From the NCBI GenBank assembly GCA_024644185.1, contig JAHELM010000145.1, positions 1 to 6,672 of the forward strand: a DNA stretch of 6,672 bases, written 5' to 3'. Below are positions 1 to 5,174 of the stretch, in pieces. The first letter of the stretch is position 1; each line of letters begins with the position of its first letter. The translations under genes were made by a program, and so were the position numbers. Below the pieces are notes generated by a model. It made no database searches. It was not told where the DNA came from and saw only the letters and a program-made list of their open reading frames with translations. The DNA comes from Rhodospirillales bacterium (GTDB lineage Bacteria; Pseudomonadota; Alphaproteobacteria; UBA8366; JADFVY01).

Positions 1-1212
1 CGGGGTGCGAAGTTCATGGCTCATATTGGCAAGGAACTGCGACTTGGCGTGGTTGGCGCGCTCGGCTTCGCGCATGGCGGAAACCAGGGCGTTCTGTGTC
101 GCCTTGAGCCCGGCGATATCGCGAAAGACCCAGATCGTCACCGGATCCAGGCCCGACCGGTCGGCCAGTTCGGCGGTCGAGACCAGAACCGGCAGGGCGT
201 CGCCGCCCTTGATGCGGGCGATGCCCTCTCGGGGGCGGGCCGCGGTTCCGTTTGGCACATCGGATTGCGGCACTTCGAGAAAGGCGGTGACCGGCTGGCC
301 GATCAGCTCGGCTTCCGGATGGCCGAGGATAAGGCACGAGGCGCGGTTGACGGTCAGGATGGTCAACTCGGGGCCGACCACCATCAGCCCGTCCAGCATG
401 CCGTTCAGAATTTCGTCGAGATAGCTCTTGCGGACCGTCGTCTGCTTCAATTCGCGTGCCATCGACACGAACGAGGTGACCAGATCGCGAATTTCGCCGC
501 TGCTCTCGATATCGGACGGCACCACGAAGTCGCCTCGTCCAACCTGACCCGCCATGCGGGTGAGCGCCTGCACCGGGCGGCTCAGCCGATTACCCACCAC
601 CACCGCCAGCACCACGCTGACCAGGCCGAAGGCCAGCGAGATGGCGAGCGATACGGACAGGCTGTAGCGCAGACCGCTGGCGATTTGGCCTTCCTGGTCC
701 GCGCGAACCGCGGCAATGTCGCGAGTAATGGGTTCCAGCGACAGGTTGACCGCGACATGGCCGACGGTCTCGTCGGCCAGCAGAATTGGCGATGTCGCGG
801 TGACGCTGTCGGCAAGGAATTCGACAACCGGGATCCGGCCCAGCGGCAGCGCCGCCCCGGCCGGAAGCTGGTTCTGCAAGCCGGCGGCGTAAAGCAGGCC
901 CTGCAGATCGTATACGGCGACGCCATTCACGTCGGGCTGGCCGGCGACGCCGTTGACGACGGTGCGAATGGAGTCGACGTCGAGCAGATAGATCGAATTG
1001 ACCATGCCGAAGGCTAGCGAGTTCGACAGATCGATTGCACGTCGCTGATATTGCTGCAACAGCGCCTCGTCCATCGAAGCGGCCGCCGTTTCCTGCATTT
1101 CGCGCGATGTCAGGTTGAATTCGAAGACCAGCGCCGCCGACAGGCTGGCGACAATCATCAGCGTCAGACCGACGAGGACGAGGGCATAGCGGGTTTTCTG
1201 GGCCACACGCAT
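1..1212 (-). CDS. Membrane sensor histidine kinase (TM-sensor-TM-HAMP-PAS-HisKA), C-terminus beyond left edge
   Basis: The frame is open for 404 codons from ATG at 1212-1210 to the left edge. Visible order: short cytoplasmic N-terminus, TM1 about residues 9-29, a periplasmic domain about 30-184, TM2 about 185-207, HAMP about 208-260, PAS about 261-370 (LDEILNGMLDGLMVVG start), then a helix leading into the HisKA box FLANMSHELRTP with phospho-acceptor His399. The ATP-binding domain, and any receiver or Hpt domain of a hybrid kinase, lie outside the window. The periplasmic part resembles a CHASE8- or Cache-like fold (GVAVYDLQGLLYAAG), which is tentative. The start overlaps the stop of the upstream PhnD-like gene by one base (TGATG) and has no strong Shine-Dalgarno, so translation is probably coupled. 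Inference: the kinase reads the ligand state of that binding protein through its periplasmic domain. The kinase class is near certain; the stimulus is unknown. Confidence 0.95.
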   Translation of the reverse strand, partial: MRVAQKTRYALVLVGLTLMIVASLSAALVFEFNLTSREMQETAAASMDEALLQQYQRRAIDLSNSLAFGMVNSIYLLDVDSIRTVVNGVAGQPDVNGVAVYDLQGLLYAAGLQNQLPAGAALPLGRIPVVEFLADSVTATSPILLADETVGHVAVNLSLEPITRDIAAVRADQEGQIASGLRYSLSVSLAISLAFGLVSVVLAVVVGNRLSRPVQALTRMAGQVGRGDFVVPSDIESSGEIRDLVTSFVSMARELKQTTVRKSYLDEILNGMLDGLMVVGPELTILTVNRASCLILGHPEAELIGQPVTAFLEVPQSDVPNGTAARPREGIARIKGGDALPVLVSTAELADRSGLDPVTIWVFRDIAGLKATQNALVSAMREAERANHAKSQFLANMSHELRTP

Positions 1213-2141
1213 CAACCGGCGCGCCCGTGCGCTCGCAGCCAGATCGCGCGGGTCGCTTCCAGCCCCGTCACGGCGGGGCCGTCCAGACGGTCATAGCGGG
1301 CGACGCCGAAATAGGCCTTCAGGGTCGCCCTTCCGGCAGGGGTTTCGTGCATGTGTTCCAGAACATCCGACAACCGCGCGGCCAGCGCAACATCCAGTCC
1401 GGCGCGAACCATCACGATCGATCTCACCACCGGCGGGGTTCGGTGGATCGCCACGATATCCGATTTCAGATGCGCCGGCATGGCGGATGGATCGTCCCAG
1501 TCCAGATTGCTGATTGCTCCGGCATCCGCCAGGCCGCGACTGACCCAGGCGACGACGTTGATTTCCCCGTTGGCGAAGCTGTAGCCGACCCGCCCGTCCG
1601 GCACCGGGTCGCGTGGGCTGCGCATTTCGAAGAGGTTCAGGTTGGCGGTTTCCAGCACGTCGCGCGGTATCAGGTAGCCCGAGGTCGAACCGGGATCCTC
1701 GAAGGCGAAGCGCCTGCCCGCGATGTCCTCGATGCGTTTCACCGGGCCGTCGGCCCGGGCGATGATGATCGAGCTGTACTCGGCCACGCCGCTCTTCCAC
1801 TCGCGGAGCAGCAACCGCGCAACGCCGGCAGCCTCCAGATCGAGCGCCATGAACGGCGTCTCGGAGACGATGTCGACCTTGCCGGCGGCCAGCAGCTCTT
1901 TCATCTTGTCGAGCGTTTCCACCATGGCCACATCGACCCTGGCGACGCCGTCCGGCGCCAGCTCGCGCGCCAACTCGTCGGCCATCGCGCGCAGTTTTGG
2001 AAAATGCTTCTGCGGTTCGTCGGTGATGCGGCCAAGCACCAGCGTTACAGCATCGGCCGCATGCGCGGGACGCGGCAGCGGCGCCAGAACTGGTACCGCG
2101 ATTGCCAGATTTAGCAGAATGCGAAACGCAAAATGGGACAT
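1212..2141 (-). CDS. Secreted PhnD-family (phosphate/phosphonate-type) periplasmic binding protein, probable receptor for the adjacent kinase
   Basis: The protein has 309 residues. The start at 2141 is chosen over the longer in-frame ATG at 2258 because it gives a clean signal peptide (residues 1-28, hydrophobic core ILLNLAIAVPVLA, cleavage after AHA) and has a strong GAGGTG seven bases upstream. The mature protein begins ADAVTLVLGRITDEPQ and carries the PhnD-type signature FEDPGSTSGYLIPR at 147-160. In this family the STSG loop at a helix start usually holds an oxyanion. The residues AAGKVDIVSETPF (85-97) are also typical. The length suits a periplasmic binding protein. No permease or ATPase gene is adjacent; the next gene is a sensor kinase overlapping by one base. 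That is the arrangement of AioX/AioS, where a PhnD-like protein presents its ligand to a kinase. Unlike AioX, whose arsenite sensing depends on a cysteine, this protein contains no cysteine at all. The ligand is unknown; a phosphorus oxyanion or another small anion is a guess. Confidence 0.9.
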   Translation of the reverse strand: MSHFAFRILLNLAIAVPVLAPLPRPAHAADAVTLVLGRITDEPQKHFPKLRAMADELARELAPDGVARVDVAMVETLDKMKELLAAGKVDIVSETPFMALDLEAAGVARLLLREWKSGVAEYSSIIIARADGPVKRIEDIAGRRFAFEDPGSTSGYLIPRDVLETANLNLFEMRSPRDPVPDGRVGYSFANGEINVVAWVSRGLADAGAISNLDWDDPSAMPAHLKSDIVAIHRTPPVVRSIVMVRAGLDVALAARLSDVLEHMHETPAGRATLKAYFGVARYDRLDGPAVTGLEATRAIWLRAHGRAG

Positions 2142-2148
2142 GGCGCAA

Positions 2149-2154
2149 CACCTC
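2149..2154 (-). promoter_or_regulatory. Ribosome binding site of the PhnD-like gene
   Basis: GAGGTG on the minus strand, seven bases before ATG at 2141. It decides the start in favour of the ATG that precedes the signal peptide and against the longer open frame starting at 2258. Confidence 0.75.
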
Positions 2155-2228
2155 ACGGCCTGCCGACGGGTGTCTCGCAGGCTTATTCGCGTATGCCCCT
2201 GATTGTGGACGTGGGGCCAGACGGCAAA

Positions 2229-2276
2229 ATGCAAGAGTCGTGCCGTTGCGCGATGCAAGAGTCGTGCCTTTGCGCG
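2229..2276. repeat. Two-copy 24-base tandem direct repeat
   Basis: Copy 1 is 2229-2252 and copy 2 is 2253-2276. They match at 23 of 24 positions; the single difference is G at 2245 against T at 2269. On the minus strand each copy contains GGCACGACTCTTGCAT. The copies abut without spacer, about 88 to 135 bases upstream of the PhnD-like start. A 24-base period puts both copies on roughly similar faces of the helix, which would fit paired binding of a regulator, for example a response regulator partnered with the adjacent kinase. A recent slippage duplication without function is the alternative. Confidence 0.9.
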
Positions 2277-2291
2277 CGAAATGCCGATCGA

Positions 2292-4001
2292 TCAGCCGGG
2301 AATGTCATCCGGGAAATGCCGCAGCAGCGACAACAGCGGATTGGGCGCGGCCTGACCAAGCCCGCAAATGGAGGCATCCATCATGGTTCGCGACAGTTCT
2401 TCCAGAAGCGCCCGATCCCAGCGCGCAGCCTGCATCAGCTTTACCGCCTTTTCGGTTCCGACCCGGCACGGCGTGCATTGACCGCAGGATTCATCCTCGA
2501 AAAACCGCATCAGATTCAGCGCCGCGGCCGGCAAGTCATCCTTGTCGGACAGCACGATCACCGCGGCGGAACCGATGAAGCAGCCATGCGGCTGCAAGGT
2601 GTCGAAATCCAGCGGGATGTCGCCCATGGTGGCGGGAAGGATGCCGCCGGAGGCCCCGCCCGGCAGATAGGCCTTGAAAGCGTGGCCGTCTTCCATGCCG
2701 CCGCAAAACTCGTCGATCAACTCGCGGACCGTGATTCCGGCGGGGGCAAGCTTGACGCCCGGCTCGCGGACCCGGCCGGAGACCGAGAAGCTGCGCAAAC
2801 CCTTGCGCCCGTTGCGGCCATGCCCGGCGAACCAGTCGGCGCCGCGTTCGACGATCTCGCGCACCCAATACAGCGTTTCCACATTGTGGATCAGGGTCGG
2901 CCGGCCGAACAGCCCGATCTGGCTGGGGAAGGGAGGCTTGTGCCGTGGCAGGCCGCGTTTGCCCTCGATGCTTTCCAGCATCGCCGACTCCTCGCCGCAG
3001 ATATAGGCGCCGGCGCCACGCCGCACGTGGACACGGCGACCCTTGGCCAGCCCGGACGCTTCCAGCGCCGCGATCTCGCGCAGCAGGATTTCGCGAATAT
3101 CCGGGTATTCGTCGCGAAGATAAACGTAGATGTCGGCGGCTTCGACCGCCCAGGCGGCAATCAGCATGCCCTCAAGGAAGCGGTGCGGGTCGCGCGACAG
3201 GTAATGATGATCCTTGAAGGTGCCGGGTTCGCCCTCATCGGCATTGACCGCCATCAGGCGCGGCCCGGGCTCGGCCCGTACGAAGCGCCATTTGCGGCCG
3301 GACGGAAATCCGGCCCCGCCAAGACCGCGCAGGCCCGATGCCTCCATGACACCGATCATGTCGTCCACGGTTCGTGTGCCGGCGACGCAGTCCTGCAACA
3401 GCCGATAACCACCATCGCCGCGGTATGCCTCAAGATCGCGATAGTCGGGCAGGGCCGGCTTTGCGTTAGTGGCGGATGCGGCGGCGCGAACCTTTGCCAC
3501 GGTTGCGGGCGCCACGGCCTGGTGGCCGATGGCGACGGCCGGCGCCTGATGACAGCGCCCCATGCACGGTGCGCGAACGACGCGGATCCCGTCCTGCCCG
3601 GCGGTCTTCTCCAGCGATTCGCGCAGTGCCTCGCCACCGGCCATGGCGCAGCTCAGGGAATCGCAAACCCGCACGGTTACCGGCGCCGACAGTGCTTCGT
3701 CGTCATCGACCACGTCGAAATGCGCATAGAAGGTGGCGACCTCGAAAATCTCGGCCAATGGCAGCTTCATAGCCTCGGCCAGCGCCGCGAGATGGCGGGC
3801 CGCCAGACAGCCGGTATCGTCCTGCACGGCGTGCAGATGCTCGATCAGCAGGTCGCGGGCGAGAGAACGTCCCTTCAGGATCCGGGCGATATCGGCCGCG
3901 GCGGCCGGATCGATTTGCCGCCCCTTGGGATAGGGCGAGGACTGCCTGCGTCCGGCGCCGGGATGTCCGAAGCGGCGAATTTCCTTGTCCAGGCCAGCCA
4001 T
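2292..4001 (-). CDS. NuoE-NuoF fusion flavoprotein, formate dehydrogenase beta subunit type (Fdh1B-like)
   Basis: The protein has 569 residues. The N-terminal NuoE-like thioredoxin fold (about 25-175) keeps the four [2Fe-2S] cysteines: C113 and C118 (VCDSLSC), C146 and C150 (CMGRC). The NuoF part (about 190-569) has the nucleotide loop GLRGLGGAGFP (223-233), the FMN-site motif NADEGEPGTFKD (253-264), YICGEESAMLESIEG (333-347), an SLBB region (about 403-435) and the [4Fe-4S] ligands C506, C509, C512 and C546. Such subunits pass electrons between NAD(H), FMN and Fe-S clusters in the cytoplasm. Length, fusion order and the LPGGASGGILPA stretch fit the fused beta subunit of NAD-linked formate dehydrogenase (as in Methylobacterium Fdh1) better than HoxF or complex I NuoF. 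The start at 4001 is favoured by GAGGA six bases upstream; ATG at 4043 would add 14 residues and overlap the DUF3553 stop. No alpha-subunit gene follows in this window, so the partner is unknown. Confidence 0.9.
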   Translation of the reverse strand: MAGLDKEIRRFGHPGAGRRQSSPYPKGRQIDPAAAADIARILKGRSLARDLLIEHLHAVQDDTGCLAARHLAALAEAMKLPLAEIFEVATFYAHFDVVDDDEALSAPVTVRVCDSLSCAMAGGEALRESLEKTAGQDGIRVVRAPCMGRCHQAPAVAIGHQAVAPATVAKVRAAASATNAKPALPDYRDLEAYRGDGGYRLLQDCVAGTRTVDDMIGVMEASGLRGLGGAGFPSGRKWRFVRAEPGPRLMAVNADEGEPGTFKDHHYLSRDPHRFLEGMLIAAWAVEAADIYVYLRDEYPDIREILLREIAALEASGLAKGRRVHVRRGAGAYICGEESAMLESIEGKRGLPRHKPPFPSQIGLFGRPTLIHNVETLYWVREIVERGADWFAGHGRNGRKGLRSFSVSGRVREPGVKLAPAGITVRELIDEFCGGMEDGHAFKAYLPGGASGGILPATMGDIPLDFDTLQPHGCFIGSAAVIVLSDKDDLPAAALNLMRFFEDESCGQCTPCRVGTEKAVKLMQAARWDRALLEELSRTMMDASICGLGQAAPNPLLSLLRHFPDDIPG

Positions 4002-4007
4002 CGCGTT

Positions 4008-4012
4008 TCCTC
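4008..4012 (-). promoter_or_regulatory. Ribosome binding site of the NuoE-NuoF fusion gene
   Basis: GAGGA on the minus strand, six bases before ATG at 4001. The competing ATG at 4043 has GAGA directly abutting it and no properly spaced site, so 4001 is preferred, although the 4043 start overlaps the upstream stop in a way that could allow coupled translation. Confidence 0.6.
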
Positions 4013-4035
4013 GCCCCCACTCTTCTCGAATTGGT

Positions 4036-4260
4036 TCAGTCATTCTCATCGCGGGTTTGTCGGTGGGCCGCGTGCATGGAAACGTCATCGAGTGGCGCGG
4101 CAGCGACCAATGCGACCACCGCAAGGACGATTGTGCGCTTGCCCGCATGCTCAAAATTCACCGTGGCGCGCCCGTTTGCCATGGACTGCACCTGGCCGGT
4201 TCCCCAATCGGGCTGGCCCGGATGGCGGACGAAATCTCCCGGAACGAAATCTTGGGTCAT
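4036..4260 (-). CDS. DUF3553 small protein, probable Tudor/KOW-like beta-barrel
   Basis: The protein has 74 residues, with ATG at 4260-4258 and TGA at 4038-4036. An earlier ATG at 4356 would add a proline- and arginine-rich stretch with no family resemblance, and the recognisable domain begins straight after MTQDF. The core PGDFVRHPGQPDWGTGQVQS (residues 7-26), followed by VNFEHAGK (34-41), is the DUF3553 pattern seen across Alphaproteobacteria. Its function is unknown. The alternation VRHP...WGxGQV...VNFE resembles the C-terminal Tudor-like domain of UvrD/PcrA helicases, so a nucleic-acid or RNA-polymerase contact role is a reasonable inference. The stretch TIVLAVVALVAAA (43-55) is more likely barrel strand plus linker than a membrane helix, and the tail is acidic. 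The Shine-Dalgarno is weak. It lies 34 bases upstream of the NuoE-NuoF start on the same strand and diverges from chpT. Confidence 0.85.
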   Translation of the reverse strand: MTQDFVPGDFVRHPGQPDWGTGQVQSMANGRATVNFEHAGKRTIVLAVVALVAAAPLDDVSMHAAHRQTRDEND

Positions 4261-4367
4261 GAGCGATGTTGGGTTACAGTATCCTGCAAGGGGCACTTTT
4301 GCGCGCCGCACCGACAGTGCAGCTGGGCGGAGGTGTGCCCGAGGTCCAAGAATCAACGGTATAGCCT
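4261..4367. promoter_or_regulatory. Divergent promoter region between DUF3553 and chpT
   Basis: These 107 bases separate two divergent genes and must carry both promoters if each is transcribed from here. On the plus strand TATAGC at 4360-4365 could be a -10 box only two bases before the chpT ATG. chpT has no Shine-Dalgarno close by (the nearest GAGG is at 4341-4344), so a leaderless chpT transcript is possible. On the minus strand TACTGT is a weak -10 candidate for DUF3553. A short GCAC-N5-GTGC inverted repeat sits at about 4308-4320. None of these is strong alone. Confidence 0.45.
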
Positions 4368-5006
4368 ATGCCCAACCTTGTCGATATGCGCGTCATCGGT
4401 CTCTTGTGTTCGCATCTCTGTCATGAACTGGTGAACCCGCTCGGGGCCGTGAACAACGGTATCGAGCTTCTTCTCGATGTCGGCGACGACATGCGCGACG
4501 AGGCGTTGGCGCTGGTCGAAAGCAGCGCCATGCGAACAACCAAACGTGTGCAGTTCTACCGCATGGCCTATGGCATGGCCGGCACGACAACGTTGGGCCA
4601 GCTCGCCGAAGTGCGCCAGCTTGCGGATGATTTGCTGGGCGAGGGGCGGTTGACGCTGGAGTGGCCGGATGCCGAACGCAATCCGACGCTGGAGCAAGGA
4701 TTGGGCCGGATGCTGCTGAACATGACGGCGGCGGCGGCCGAGACGCTTCCGCGCGGCGGGGTGCTGACGGTTGCAATCGGACAGTCAGCAGATGCGCCCC
4801 TGTTGAGCGTCGCGGCTCGTGGAGAGCGGGCACGGGTCGAGGAAAGCACGCGCCCGATCTTTGCCGGCGACGTGGCGTTCGACAGTCTGACCGCCAGAAA
4901 CGTGCACAGCTATTACACGATGCGGATGGCGGACACGATCGAGGGACGGCTGGAGGTGGTTGACACCGGTGCCGGGGAAATCCGCTTTGCCTTTTTTCGA
5001 AATTAG
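4368..5006 (+). CDS. chpT: Histidine phosphotransferase ChpT
   Basis: The protein has 212 residues and belongs to the HPTransfase (DUF2328) family. In Caulobacter, ChpT takes phosphate from the hybrid kinase CckA and passes it to the regulators CtrA and CpdR. The N-terminal helical hairpin has the H-box LCSHLCHELVNPLGAVNNGI (13-32), with His19 the expected phosphorylated residue. The C-terminal half (about 75-212) looks like a kinase ATP-binding fold that has lost function: a remnant N-box (LLNMTAAAAETLP, 116-128) is present but no DxGxG-type glycine box, as expected for ChpT. Length is normal for the family. The start is bounded by an in-frame TAG at 4362-4364, six bases before the ATG; no good Shine-Dalgarno is seen, and Met7 is a less likely alternative. 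It lies 160 bases upstream of cheA on the same strand, an order I recall from other Rhodospirillales. It may act in motility control as well as the cell cycle. Confidence 0.92.
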   Translation: MPNLVDMRVIGLLCSHLCHELVNPLGAVNNGIELLLDVGDDMRDEALALVESSAMRTTKRVQFYRMAYGMAGTTTLGQLAEVRQLADDLLGEGRLTLEWPDAERNPTLEQGLGRMLLNMTAAAAETLPRGGVLTVAIGQSADAPLLSVAARGERARVEESTRPIFAGDVAFDSLTARNVHSYYTMRMADTIEGRLEVVDTGAGEIRFAFFRN

Positions 5007-5166
5007 GCCACGGTTCCGGCGGACCTTCTGAAACCCGCGAATTTCTGCGGCTCTCCGTTTACTGCTTCTTAAACATTGCATGAAAAGCTGTGCCCGTACT
5101 GATGCGTCGGGGGAGCCGCGCGTCCTATGAACAGAACGCGGGCAATACAGATATACGGGTTGGGCC
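5007..5166 (+). promoter_or_regulatory. chpT-cheA intergenic region
   Basis: This 160-base gap is more AT-rich in its middle (about 5051-5090) than the surrounding genes, which suits a promoter for cheA. It contains the CtrA-like site listed separately, a TTGCAT at 5076-5081 that could be a -35 with a poorly spaced TACTGA after it, and a 15-codon open frame overlapping the cheA start. The only hairpin, CCGC/GCGG at 5035-5050, is too weak to call a terminator, so chpT-cheA cotranscription is not excluded. Confidence 0.4.
5058..5072 (+). promoter_or_regulatory. CtrA-box-like site (TTTA-N7-TTAA) upstream of cheA
   Basis: The sequence TTTA CTGCTTC TTAA matches the known alphaproteobacterial CtrA box TTAA-N7-TTAA at seven of eight defined positions with exact spacing. 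It ends 94 bases before the cheA ATG. TTAA is scarce in this GC-rich window; this is the only one I noticed. The neighbouring chpT gene encodes the phosphotransferase that feeds CtrA, which makes the match more plausible, but one imperfect site is weak evidence. Confidence 0.35.
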
Positions 5167-5174
5167 ATGGATGA
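5127..5174 (+). other. Possible 15-codon leader open frame overlapping the cheA start
   Basis: ATG at 5127 opens a 15-codon frame (MNRTRAIQIYGLGHG) whose TGA at 5172-5174 lies just inside cheA, whose ATG is at 5167. A GGGGGAG at 5108-5114 lies 12 bases upstream, a rather long spacer. cheA itself has only a weak site (GGGTTGGG), so coupling by stop-and-restart is conceivable. Chance is the simpler reading. Confidence 0.15.

Larger units (their letters stand above)
2142..2291 (-). promoter_or_regulatory. Intergenic region upstream of the PhnD-like/kinase pair, likely promoter and operator
   Basis: This is the only non-coding gap of any size on the minus-strand side. It lies between the stop of the NuoE-NuoF gene and the start of the PhnD-like gene. 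It holds the two-copy 24-base tandem repeat and a good ribosome binding site. I could not find a convincing -35/-10 pair; CACAAT on the minus strand is a weak -10 candidate. I also see no strong terminator hairpin after the NuoE-NuoF gene, so readthrough from upstream is possible. The promoter role is inferred from position and the repeat. Confidence 0.4.

Noticed and set aside
16..1017. A 333-codon open frame on the plus strand
   Set aside because: It is antisense to the sensor kinase, which has clear HAMP, PAS and HisKA motifs. The translation is rich in His, Gln, Arg and Gly with no domain, typical of a shadow frame.
1212..2141. Identification of the binding protein as the arsenite sensor AioX
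   Set aside because: The gene pairing is similar, but the protein contains no cysteine, whereas AioX depends on one, and no arsenite oxidase genes are present.
2142..2258. N-terminal extension of the PhnD-like protein to ATG at 2258
   Set aside because: The added 39 residues would bury the signal peptide, and the downstream ATG at 2141 has its own well-spaced GAGGTG. The upstream ATG falls within the tandem repeat.
2292..4001. Assignment as HoxF of a bidirectional hydrogenase or as NuoF of complex I
   Set aside because: There are no hydrogenase or other nuo genes around it, complex I NuoF is not normally fused to NuoE, and the C-terminal region reads like the formate dehydrogenase beta subunit. 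HoxF is less likely but not formally excluded.
4098..4132. Membrane helix in the DUF3553 protein (TIVLAVVALVAAA)
   Set aside because: It is short for a membrane span and falls where the family has its last strand and linker, so a soluble barrel is more likely.
2133..4262. A 709-codon open frame on the plus strand
   Set aside because: It lies antisense to the NuoE-NuoF and DUF3553 genes, its translation resembles no family I know, and long antisense frames are expected from codon bias in GC-rich genes.
4291..4305. Sigma-54-like GGGCAC...TTGC element in the divergent region
   Set aside because: The spacing between the GG and GC elements does not fit the -24/-12 rule.
5035..5050. Hairpin CCGC-N8-GCGG after chpT as a terminator
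   Set aside because: The stem is only four base pairs plus a possible wobble pair, with no T-run directly after it.
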